From positions 39,489,381 to 39,553,380 of the forward strand of contig OZ023275.1 in NCBI GenBank assembly GCA_964007475.1: a DNA stretch of 64,000 bases. The letters are read 5' to 3'. This document shows positions 42,640 to 51,500 of the stretch, in pieces. Source of the stretch: Hybos culiciformis (taxonomy: Eukaryota > Arthropoda > Insecta > Diptera > Hybotidae). The position numbers were made by a program, and so were the translations under genes. The notes beneath the pieces are model-generated. The model had not been told where the DNA came from, ran no database searches, and saw nothing but the letters and a program-made list of their open reading frames with translations. Each line of letters begins with the position of its first letter. Position 1 is the stretch's first letter.

Positions 42640-43730
42640 CAGGTATACCTCGGCGCAGTGAAATAAGGTCGCGGGAAATAAGGCCGCGATAGGTTTTTTG
42701 TTGCGGTCTTATTTCATTTTGAAATATGAAATAAGACCGCAAAAAATTCCTCGCGGCCTTATTTCGTTTTGAAAAATGAAATAAGACCGCGTAATCTTGT
42801 GAGGTGAGCACACAAGGCAGGGGCAGCAGGGGGGCGGGCAGGCGGTTGGTCAGTGGGATTTGCGGCTAGCCCTGTGTGCTCACCTCACAAGATTACGCGG
42901 CCTTATTTCATTTATAAAAATTAAATTAGCCCTCCGAATAATTCTTTTTTTTGTCGCGGTCTTATTTCATTTTTCAAAACGAAATAAGGCCGCCAGGAAT
43001 TTTTTGCGGTCTTATTTCATTTTTCAAAATGAAATTAGCCCTGCAATTAATTTTTTTTTTGCCGCGGTCTTAATTCATTTTTCAAAACGAAATAAGGACG
43101 CAAGAAATTTTTTTGCGGTCTTATTTCATTTAGAAAAATGAAATAAGGCCGCGAGGATTTTTTCGCGGCCTTATTTCATTTTTCAAAATGAAATAAGCGG
43201 CCTTATTTCCCGCGGCCTTATATCCCGCGGCCTTATTTCCCGCGGCCTTATTTCCCGCGGCCTTATTTCCATCCCCCGTATACCTCGATTAACGCTACCT
43301 CCTTTAGCGCTGTTTCGCTATAGCGCTCTTTTGATTTTTTGAAAAAAAAAATTTTTTACCTTCAAAATATTTTTTAAAATATTTTTTTCTAATTTCATAT
43401 TTATAATTCTTGGAATCCCTCTTTTTCAAAATTTGAAAAATAATTATAATTCGTGGAATCCTAATGTGAAATGAATGTTATTAGGCGAATTGAGAACGGT
43501 GAACGACAGTTTCTAATTTTTAAAAAAAGTACAAATGAATTAAAAAAAAAATTAAAAAAAAAAATACCTTTTTTTTTTATTTTTGACTTCAAAGTCCAAA
43601 AAAAAAATTGGTTAGGAACGTAACCCCATATTTTACTGTAAATAGCACCTCTTTTAACGCTGTTTCTGTTAACGCTCAATTTTCAGCCATTTTCAGGAAC
43701 GCGTCATGAGCGCTAAACGAGGTATGCCTG
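42640..43730. mobile_element. Tigger/pogo-like non-autonomous transposon, split by an insertion
   Basis: The left end is CAGGTATACCTCG (42640-42652), preceded by TA; the right end is CGAGGTATGCCTG (43718-43730). The reverse complement of the right end, CAGGCATACCTCG, equals the terminal motif I recall for Tigger/pogo elements. Behind both ends are further inverted blocks with TTTAGCGC and TTAACGC. After removing the 625-bp insertion and one 10-bp duplicate, about 456 bp remain, with no transposase. The right flank does not show the expected TA. Superfamily assignment rests on recalled termini. Confidence 0.6.
42653..43277. mobile_element. Palindromic satellite-like insertion flanked by a 10-bp duplication
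   Basis: GTATACCTCG occurs directly before (42643-42652) and at the end (43278-43287) of this 625-bp block, as for a target duplication, and the block interrupts the Tigger-like element exactly there. It consists of many palindromic units built on GCGGTCTTATTTCATTTT and its reverse complement. At its centre a GC-rich spacer (42819-42870) is enclosed by inverted repeats starting GCGTAATCTTGTGAGGTGAG (42789-42818 versus 42871-42898). Open frames through it, with repeated RNFLRSYFIFQNE-like text, are repeat artefacts. No coding capacity. Confidence 0.7.
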
Positions 43731-43772
43731 CACTAAATGTAATATTTGTGGCGGGAAAAAATGTGTAATAGT

Positions 43773-43901
43773 TGATAAATCAATTATAATGACATTACAA
43801 TAAGATAATGGTGAAATTAATTAATTTTGATAAGATAATATTTTTTCTTCGACAATGTCGCAAATTCAATATTTCAGTAATAAACTGTCACAATTTCAGT
43901 T
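43773..43901 (+). promoter_or_regulatory. Putative promoter of the serine protease gene with GATA motifs
   Basis: Four WGATAR-type motifs lie within 140 bp of the start codon: TGATAA at 43773, AGATAA at 43803, and an overlapping TGATAAGATAA at 43828-43838. TCAGTT at 43896-43901 fits the arthropod initiator consensus but would give a leader of only about 13 bases. GATA factors are known to drive insect gut and fat-body protease genes. In DNA this AT-rich such motifs also occur by chance, so this is a suggestion. Confidence 0.3.
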
Positions 43902-43910
43902 AAAAAGAGA

Positions 43911-46900
43911 ATGGGAAACTTTAATATTTGGTTAAAAAAATTTTTATTTATTATTATATTTTTAGGTAAGATATAGATTATTAATATTTGTTATAAGAAT
44001 TTAATTTATGAACCTAATTCTTTGTTCGCTAAAATGAGGAAGAATAAAACAAAATTTCAACCTAATTCAATCATTATTTTATTGATGAAGCCAATTTTAA
44101 AATCAAAGGTTCTTTCAAAAAAAAATGCGTAATTTACATAAATGAGTACGCTGACCATTCGTCTTGTATTTAACAAGACAGTCCTGTATTTTTACTAGAT
44201 GTCCCTCGAAATTTTTTTTTTGAACACAGGACAGTATATTGACCTTATTATTTTAATTTGTTCGGCACAAACATTTCACCTTCATGAATAAATTCATTAA
44301 TTTTCTTAATTGCTCTTTTCAAATTTCCAAAAGTGAAAATTTTGTTCACTGGAATATGGAATTTCTAAAATTGCCAATGTCAGTAATGAATAATATTTTG
44401 GCAACTCATGTTTAAAACTATACATACATTAAAATATTTATTAATAACTAACTTCAAAATAAAGTGTTTAGGTTTGAAAGATTTTATGAGCAAAAATGAT
44501 ACAGTTTTAAAATAAATTTATTCTGTGGTCTACTCAAGAAGAAAATATTCGGTACTTTACTATTATTTTTTGAAATTACGCACAGAATTTTTTATTGTAG
44601 TTAAGAAGAAACTTTTTATTTAATTTATTTAATTAAGTTTTATAATAAAAGATTATTATTACTCATATTTAGCGATTTTCTTTTATACATTTTTTTTGTC
44701 CTGAATTTTCAATCTACAAAAATGGTCACATGAGTAATTTTTAAGTTACCTTTAAAATAAATTCTTATCATTTTTTTTTATTGAAAATCTTATCACAGAT
44801 AAGACAAAAAAAAATTATCATTACGGCCACTTCTAAATTAATTGATTTCTTTAACTAAATTATAAGAGCCCTATGTAAATTAGTTTTAGTTAATTTCATA
44901 TCAGCAAATGTTCATAAATAAAGCAAACTGTGTGAAAAAAAATTTCGCCAAACCTCATTTAAAAGTAACATTCACAAAACTCAAAAAATCACTTGATTGA
45001 GAATTAATTTTAATAGGAAGGTTCAAGTTTGGAATTTATTGTAAAAATAAAAAAATGCAAATAATAAATTTTTGTACCAATATCAATTACATTTAATTTT
45101 AGATGCACGTTGGGCAACGAAAAATGAAAGTCACAATAAAACAACAAGAATCAAAAGAATCATTGGAGGAGAAGATGCAAATTGGTCGAATTCAAAACAC
45201 ATTGTATCTATCCGATTAAGAAAGCACGATAACACGATGTTTGGATTGGGCCACATATGCGGTGGAACTTTGATAGATATAAATTTAGTTCTAACGGCAA
45301 CTCATTGTTTAATGAAGTTAGATTATTTTTTGAAATTTATACATACAAAATAGATGCTTTAATAAATTAAATTTTTACTAAGGAACTAAACCCTTTTGAA
45401 TTCAGACAATCTCATGAGTTAATTGTCGTTATGGGAACGTTAAATTTATTTGAAGCCGCTAATACTGAAAAGTTTAATGTAAAAGCAATTAACCATGAAA
45501 ACTTCGATGTTGAAACAATGGAGAATGATATTGCAATGATTATTTTAGAAAGAAATATTTCCTTGAAAAATCCTAATATTTTACCAATGGCCTTAAGTAC
45601 CAAGACTCCAGATCCAGGTGCTAGTTGTTATGTCCACGGCTGGGGTGCAACAGAAGTTGTAAGTATTAAAAAACGTTTAAATTTTGGATAACTTTAGTCA
45701 AAATATAAAGTAAAAATATACTTATATTTGTGCTTCCTAGGGTTGCCAGAAGTCCCGGTTTTTCGCGATTGTCCCGGTTTTCATGTCGTTTCGTGACGTC
45801 CCGAAAAAGGTTCTCGGGACGCTCAATTGTCCCGGTTTAACATTTTTGACCAAAAAAAAATTAATAAATTTATTAAAAATGTGCCACTTTGTTCACATTT
45901 TTATCACATATTGTTATGTTACGCTTTGCTTTCATTTTTCTAATTCTCGATCCTACATTACATCAATCCAGCCTATAAAGATATTGCAGGGTAGTATTTG
46001 TTTATTTATACATTTTTGTTTTTGTTTATTTAGCTGCAAGACTTGGCTGGAATATGGCTGGTACCAATTTTTGTTAGTTAGCATCTTTTATTTATAATTG
46101 GTTTACTAATTTCATTTTATATATTATTAGATTTATTTTATACCTTCAAGTTCAAGCAGGCCAAAGAGAAAGTGCCAATTTCTAGAAAAATGTACTACAG
46201 AATTATCTTTTATTAAAAAGGGCAAAATTTATACGGAAGCGTATTGTAGGCATTGCAATTCAAGTTTTAGTATAAGTCATGGTTTATCCGACATTAAAAA
46301 TCACATTCAAAGTCAGAAACACAAATCTGCAGTTGCTTCGGCAAGTAAATGAAATGAATATTTATATTTTTGTTCCTAATTTGACTTATTAATTTTAAGA
46401 TATTATTTAATTACGTACTTGACCTTGTTACCATTATTACGGTCCTTTTTTTTATATTTATATTAAATAAAATATTTTTTTAATAAATTTTATTAATTTT
46501 GTAAAAAAAATCTTTTTGTCCCGGTTTGTAGTGGGGAAAATCTGGTAACCCTAGCTTCACCCTTAAGAAAATTTAAGAATTTGAAATTCATGCATTTCAA
46601 ATTCCTAATGTATTTTGTTAGTGTAAATTTTTTTGTTGTTGTGAATTTCAAATACACGCCTCAGAGCGTGTATTTGAAATTCATGAATTTGAAATATCAT
46701 TACATACTGCCAAAATAAAAAAAAAAGCAAACAAAATAAACGTCAAAATAAAAATATTTCAGAAATTAGAAAAAAAGTAAAAAAGTGCGCTCCCGAAAAT
46801 TTTTTTTTGACATAAAATACAATAACGAAAACGAATTTGAAATGCAGAATTTCAAATTCTTAATTTTTTTTAGGGAGAAGGCCTGTTGTGTGAATTTCAA

Positions 46901-48450
46901 ATACACGCTTTGAGGCGTGTATTTGAAGCGTGTATTTGAAATTCAGAACAAAAAAAAAATTTTTATATTTTACACTAACAAAACAAAATAATTAAATTCT
47001 GAATTTGAAATTCAGAATTTAAAATTCTTAAATTTTTTTAAGGGTGAACCACAACTAACTGTACCGGCAAACCTTTTTCTGCTACATAAATATTTTTCAA
47101 TTTTTTGTTTTTTTTAATTAATATTTTATAATTCTAGATGGTAATAAAATAATGTTATCTATTAATTAAAAGGGATCCGGACAATTCACCGAAAGCAATT
47201 CACCGAATAGCAATTCACCGAATAGCAATTCACCGAATAGCAATTCACCGAATAGCAATTCACCGAATAGCAATTCACCGAATAGCAATTCACCGAATAG
47301 CAATTCACCGAATGAGCAATTNNNNNNNNNNNNNNNNNNNNNNNNNNNNNNNNNNNNNNNNNNNNNNNNNNNNNNNNNNNNNNNNNNNNNNNNNNNNNNN
47401 NNNNNNNNNNNNNNNNNNNNNNNNNNNNNNNNNNNNNNNNNNNNNNNNNNNNNNNNNNNNNNNNNNNNNNNNNNNNNNNNNNNNNNNNNNNNNNNNNNNN
47501 NNNNNNNNNNNNNNNNNNNNNGGTGAATTGCTATTCGGTGAATTGCTCATACGGTGAATTGCTCATACGGTGAATTACTCATTCGGTGAATTGCTATTCG
47601 GTGAATTGCTATTCGGTGAATTGCTATTCGCTGAATTGATTTTCGGTGAACTGTCCGCAAATCAATTAAAATTATAATTTTCGCAGTTTTTTGAGATTTT
47701 ACCAGATGACATAACTTGATAATAATTTTAAATATTAAAATTGAAACTCTAATTTTTTGTTTATATTTTATCTTAAAATTTTATTCCACTTTTCTGTTAA
47801 TTTCATGAATGTTATAAATCTGTATAGGAGGGAGGTAAGGCACATCCAGATCTCCAAGTTCTGAAAGTGCCAATTCTTTCGCGTCAAGAATGTATGACAG
47901 AATATGGTGACAGAATAAAAGATGGAATGATGTGTGCAGGTTACATGGAGGGAAAAAAGGATGCATACGAGGGTAATTTTTTAAACAATTCTTAAATAGA
48001 TCAGTTTAATTTTATTTTTATTTTTTCAAAGGTGATTCTGGTGGTCCGCTGATATGTAACAATAAATTAGGTATTTACGAATCCATTAATCTTTATTTTA
48101 TATAAGAATAATCCTTTTTATAATACTGCAATACATATATGTTTTATGTATTATACTTTACATGGGTGAAATAAAATTCAATATTTTTCAGTTGGTGTTG
48201 TCTCTTGGGGACAAAGGTGTGCACTTCCTAAACTTCCTGGTGTTTATACTGAAGTTCGAAAATTCCGAAAATGGATTAATGATAATAAAGTGGATAGAAA
48301 TACAGCTAGTCTTAAAAACGCTAAATATTTTGCATCAATACGTTTAAAAGTACTTGAATATAATTTTGGGCAAGGTATTATTGCTGGTGGAGCGTTAATA
48401 ACTATCGAAAATGAATTCTATGTGATTACTACAGCTCATTCTCTTTATTA
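43911..48450 (+). CDS. Secreted trypsin-like (S1) serine protease, domain 1 of a tandem gene
   Basis: Six exons join in frame with GT-AG borders: 43911-43965, 45103-45316, 45406-45658, 47828-47972, 48032-48070 and 48192-48450. Exon 1 is a signal peptide (MGNFNIWLKKFLFIIIFL). A short propeptide ends TTRIKR before IIGGED, the trypsin-type activation cut. The triad is complete: His in TATHC, Asp in ENDIAM, Ser in GDSGGP. Asp in KDAYEG and the glycines of SWG and PGVYT predict cleavage after Lys or Arg. Cys pairs 42-58, 136-201 and 168-182 are visible; Cys191 is Tyr, leaving Cys220 (QRCALP) unpaired. After WINDNK the frame runs through a linker into a second S1 domain, whose histidine region closes exon 6 at the donor 48451; unspliced, the frame would stop at 48449-48451. 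It probably acts outside the cell, in the gut or haemolymph. Confidence 0.88.
44151..44244. mobile_element. Short DNA-transposon remnant in intron 1
   Basis: Left part CTGACCATTCGTCTTGT is followed by AACAAGACAGTCCTGT; the right part ends in CAGGACAGTATATTGACC. The ends are weakly inverted (TGACCAT-CGTCTTG against GGTCAATATACTGTCCTG). Its GTCCTG-rich ends recall those of the 818-bp element in intron 3, so it may be a decayed hAT-type end. No coding capacity. Confidence 0.35.
45737..46554. mobile_element. Non-autonomous hAT-like element in protease intron 3
   Basis: The 14-bp ends CTAGGGTTGCCAGA (45737-45750) and TCTGGTAACCCTAG (46541-46554) are inverted with one mismatch. GTCCCGG occurs several times just inside the ends, a likely transposase-binding pattern. 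The 818-bp interior holds a BED-like zinc-finger remnant (46143-46352). The flanks share only CTTC, not a clean 8-bp duplication, so the hAT call rests on end style and on the zinc finger. Sitting in the sense-strand intron, it should be removed by splicing. Confidence 0.65.
46143..46352 (+). pseudogene. BED-like zinc-finger remnant of a hAT-type transposase
   Basis: One frame reads PKRKCQFLEKCTTELSF, then YCRHCNSSFSISHGLSD and IKNHIQSQKHKSAVASASK before TGA. It shows C-x2-C (CRHC) and H-x5-H (HIQSQKH), with the Ser-Ile-Ser-His-Gly motif typical of N-terminal zinc fingers of many insect hAT-family proteins. There is no catalytic domain. The end of the frame, GCA AGTAAAT, could be an old splice donor. 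It would bind DNA if made, but I see nothing to suggest expression. Confidence 0.55.
46556..47048. mobile_element. Foldback element in protease intron 3
   Basis: The ends TTCACCCTTAAG and TTAAGGGTGAA are inverted, and complementarity continues for about 45 bp (TTTAAGAATTTGAAATTC on the left and its counterpart on the right). Inside are smaller palindromes built on GAATTTCAAATACACGC around 46643-46684 and 46891-46945. No coding capacity and no clear target duplication. It lies 1 bp from the hAT-like element. Confidence 0.65.
47177..47658. mobile_element. Foldback element whose arms are 15-bp tandem repeats
   Basis: The left arm begins CCGGACAATTCACCGAAAG and continues as nine units of CAATTCACCGAATAG. 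The right arm has nine units of the reverse complement (GGTGAATTGCTATTC and variants with CTCATAC) and ends TTTCGGTGAACTGTCCG, the inverse of the left end. Tandem repeats inside inverted ends are the mark of foldback-type transposons. The middle is unknown because 200 N fill it; such arms are hard to assemble. Confidence 0.7.
47322..47521. other. Assembly gap of 200 N
   Basis: Exactly 200 undetermined bases between the two inverted arms. The round number suggests a placeholder, so the true distance is unknown. Frames crossing it are meaningless. Confidence 0.99.
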
Positions 48451-49292
48451 GTGCGTGAGAGAAATTTACTTATTTTCTTAATAAATATAATAAATTATAT
48501 TCACATTCTAATTATACGAACTTACAGCTCTTCGAAAATATTAGTCAGACCTGAAAAACAATTCAGTAAATAGGTTCAATAAAACAAGTGAATCAATGGT
48601 ATTTGATATTGATAAAATTATGATTCATCCAAAATATGATCACGGCAAAATATTTAATGATATTGCACTATTAAAATTTAATAAAAAATACTTTGATAAA
48701 TTAAATACATTGACAGCATTAAAAATTGCTAAGAAATTGTCAGATTCTAGATGTGTGACTTTGGGATATGGCGTAAATAGTGTAAGAATCTTTCTTTCAA
48801 AAAATTTAAAATTCCTTAAAAAACTAAATGATATTACATATTTTATAATAGAAGTATTTTATTGAAACTCTCAATTTCAGCAATCAACAAGTGACGATGA
48901 TAAATCTGTTATAGCCGAGAAGAGTGCAATCCAAAATATGCAAATACTTTAATGGACGATTGGATTTGTGCAGGCGAAATGGAATATTTGCAGAATCGAA
49001 ATCAACCGATAATGGCGGCCCTCTCGTATGCAATGGAGAATTGATTGGGTTAATGATTCATTATAGTTCAATTGCTTATAAGGGATTCCCATCAATATTT
49101 GTTGATGTCACCAAACATAGTAATTGGCTCATATCTGTAGTAAATAACTCGGCCAATAACTCGTCCAATAACTCGGCCAATAAATCGGCCAATAACTCGG
49201 CCAATAAATTATTTTCTTTTTCAATTAAACTTATTATGATATGTGCTGTTCCGGTTTATGCTACACGGTTGAAAATCTCTGTGTACTTTTGA
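48192..49292 (+). pseudogene. Second S1 protease domain: non-catalytic and frameshifted
   Basis: It continues from domain 1 in exon 6 (YFASIRLKVLEY, GGALIT, VITTAHSLY), then exon 7 (48528-48781: IDKIMIHPKYD, NDIALLKF) and exon 8 (48881-49292: ICAGEME, STDNGGPLVCNGELIGLM). There is no Arg-Ile activation site. His (TAHS) and Asp (NDIA) remain, but the catalytic Ser is Asn (TDNGGP), and both Cys42 and Cys58 are lost (IAGG, TAHS). Three single-base shifts break it: an extra base in or near the A-run at about 48553-48557, a missing base near 48921, and a missing base at about 48975-49000. The C-terminus is an Asn/Ser/Ala stalk and a hydrophobic tail. Either domain 2 is decaying in place, or the assembly has errors here; domain 1 shows none. 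Confidence 0.75.
49144..49208 (+). repeat. 12-bp coding tandem repeat
   Basis: Five units close to AATAACTCGGCC encode Asn-Asn-Ser-Ala type repeats between domain 2 and the hydrophobic tail LFSFSIKLIMICAVPVYA. Such a stalk plus tail resembles a GPI-anchoring signal or membrane stalk. Confidence 0.8.
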
Positions 49293-49983
49293 CTGATAAT
49301 TGAAAAAAATTACTTTTGAACAGCCATTTGAAAAAAAAATATTTTTTTTTTTTTTTTTTTATTTAAAGTTTATTTATTATAATAATTCATTACAATATGT
49401 ATAATACTAAATATATTAAAAAAACTTATGCTCCAACGCTAGAAGCCTTATAGGAGCTATTTATGGCAACATATTTTCTTATTAATATACAATTTGTAAT
49501 ATGAAGAGTAAAAAATTAATAAAATGAGAAAAAAAAAATATTAGAATACAAAATTCATTATATAATTATAAAAATACTATTTACTTTGATGATCTACAAA
49601 TTAGAGTAACTTAATGGTTTAAAACTTAAAAGAAATTCAAATATTTAATTAAAGGTTCAACATCTTATACATCTTAATGGTTTTAAACTTAAAAGAAATT
49701 CAAATATTTAATTAAAGGTTCAACATCTTATACACCAATAAGGTGTTTCTAAATTAAGCAATTAATGAAAAGATGTAAAAGATGTAAAAAATGTAAAAGA
49801 TGAGACTAGTCCGAAGAACAATAACTTCAAAATTGATTAAAAAAGTGCATAGTTATTATTCTTCAATAACGTCCCATCAATCACTCTCTCACTAATAAAG
49901 TTTGTGTGAATGTTACAATAATCTACAAATACAATATAAAATAAAAAATAATGCATGTTACAATATATATTGAACAATTAATA
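49293..49983. repeat. Intergenic region with poly-T run and 63-bp tandem duplication
   Basis: A T run at 49342-49360 could be the poly(A) tail, on the minus strand, of the LINE remnant to the right. Bases 49611-49673 are repeated almost exactly at 49674-49735. Otherwise AT-rich with no gene. Confidence 0.6.
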
Positions 49984-50863
49984 TTAACGAAAGTTATTAT
50001 TTGTTGAATCTGATTGTACTTTTTTTTTGAGTATAGAATCTACATCATCTTTTGATTTAATATGTATAGGTGATGTGTCACCGGCCGACTTCTTTACGAA
50101 AATTTTATTCATTCGATTATATACAAACTTGTAACCATGCTCTTTCAAGGTTGATGAGTACTTAAGTAAATCCATCGTATCGGCTGTCATCTTGTCAACA
50201 ATCAAAATATCATTGAAACCTGTTCCCAATTTTCTCTTATTTTTCATAAGTTTTACTTTTAAGTTGGCATTATTAAATGATGCAAATATAGTTCGTGATG
50301 TATCAACACTATTTGAGTTTTTCTTCAGTACACTTAAGGATTTGACGTCACATCTCGAAACCTTATATTGATGGAAGCAAATATTCTCTGAAGAATATCA
50401 AATAATTCATCGTATGATGGTTTTGGCGAAGATAATTGCACTTTTTTCATAACTATATCATTTTTGATTGTGTGGTATTTTAAGTACTTCATCATTCACC
50501 TTATCTAACTTACCGCGTAGATGCTCATTTTCAGTTTTAAGCCAAACTGTCAAATTTACCATTCATATTACCAATTTGTGCCAGAATACTCGTTAATTTT
50601 GCTTCCACTGATACAAAAGTTGATCTAGGTATACCGGAGCATCGTTGACAGTACCACGGTACATTATCACCAGTTTTTATAAGATCATCGAACTTTGCTG
50701 GATTAAGTCCTGTACACATGGAATGGATCCATGTAAAACACTTAGCACATTGAGCAGCAGAATCATTATTTCCATCGACTTCATATTCGCATTCATTACA
50801 GATCGAATTTGCTTTTAAATTTTGGATGTTAGAATTTAGGCTTTTTCTTTTCTTTGGCGCCAT
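49984..50863 (-). pseudogene. Degenerate LINE ORF1 (PHD finger, coiled coil, RRM-like end)
   Basis: Reading leftwards from the ATG at 50863, 108 codons start MAPKKRKSLN and hold a PHD-type zinc finger: C-x2-C (CNEC), CAKC, then WIHSMC and WYCQRC. A shifted frame continues with a heptad-like stretch, LKTENEHLRGKLDKVNDEVL. Other frames follow with SYDELFDILQRIFASI, then TIFASFNNANLKVKLMKNKR and YKFVYNRMNKIFVKKS, a C-terminal pattern common in insect LINE ORF1 proteins. At least three frameshifts break the frame. ORF1 proteins bind LINE RNA. No endonuclease or reverse transcriptase lies on its 3' side; instead a T run occurs at 49342-49360 (poly(A) in its sense). Both features are consistent with an ORF1-only deletion derivative. 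Confidence 0.7.
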
Positions 50864-51500
50864 GATAAACTAATTAATGAAAATTTGGCAGGCAGGTAAC
50901 CTCAAAAAACCCTCTTTTTTAATTATTATTTTTTTATAAATTTTTTTTTTTTTTTTTGATTTTATTATTTTATGTAGAAAAATAAATTAAAAAAATTCGT
51001 AGATTGATGATAATTAATTTATCAAAGCAAATATTAAAAATTTTGATTTATTCCAATATTTCAAATTAATTTTTCCATAAATTTATTGGCGCAAGAAAAA
51101 ACACGTCTTGACAGATCAAGTGTTGCCAGAACTGTTTAAATACACAAACACATTTATCAAATATATTAGGTTTCTTTCAAATTTGCAAAACTGTGATTCA
51201 AAATAATACAAAAAAAATTAAATTTTTTTCAATTTTATTTGACTAATTTTTTTTAACATTTTTGGTATTTTAAATTTCAGGATAGCAAATAACTTTTTTA
51301 TTTTAATTTTTTTTTTTTTTTTCAAATCAAAACACACTTTTGAAATTTTATTTTTTTTGTTTGCACATTTAAAATAATATTTGATCAAATTGAAAAAAAA
51401 ATGTTTTTCTTATTGAATAATTTAATCGTTAATACCAGAAACAAAAATTTTCAATAGATATGGAACTTATATTTTCTGTTTTGTACAGTCTTGTAAATTT
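50864..51500. other. AT-rich sequence upstream of the LINE remnant
   Basis: It could include the LINE 5' untranslated part next to the ATG. The rest is homopolymer-rich, with a slightly GC-richer patch at 51090-51140. No gene supported. Confidence 0.4.

Noticed and set aside
42611..43141. Open frames of 66 and 93 codons with repeated RNFLRSYFIFQNE-like text
   Set aside because: They follow the palindromic satellite-like units and differ in frame from unit to unit; no protein family.
45783..46097. 104-codon plus-strand frame in protease intron 3
   Set aside because: Lies in the hAT-like element in a frame different from its zinc finger and shows no domain.
47181..47321. Regular repeats resembling a CRISPR array
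   Set aside because: The units are contiguous 15-mers without spacers and are mirrored by inverted units; they are foldback arms in a eukaryotic intron.
47305..47557. Open frames of 81 codons on both strands
   Set aside because: They consist of the N gap.
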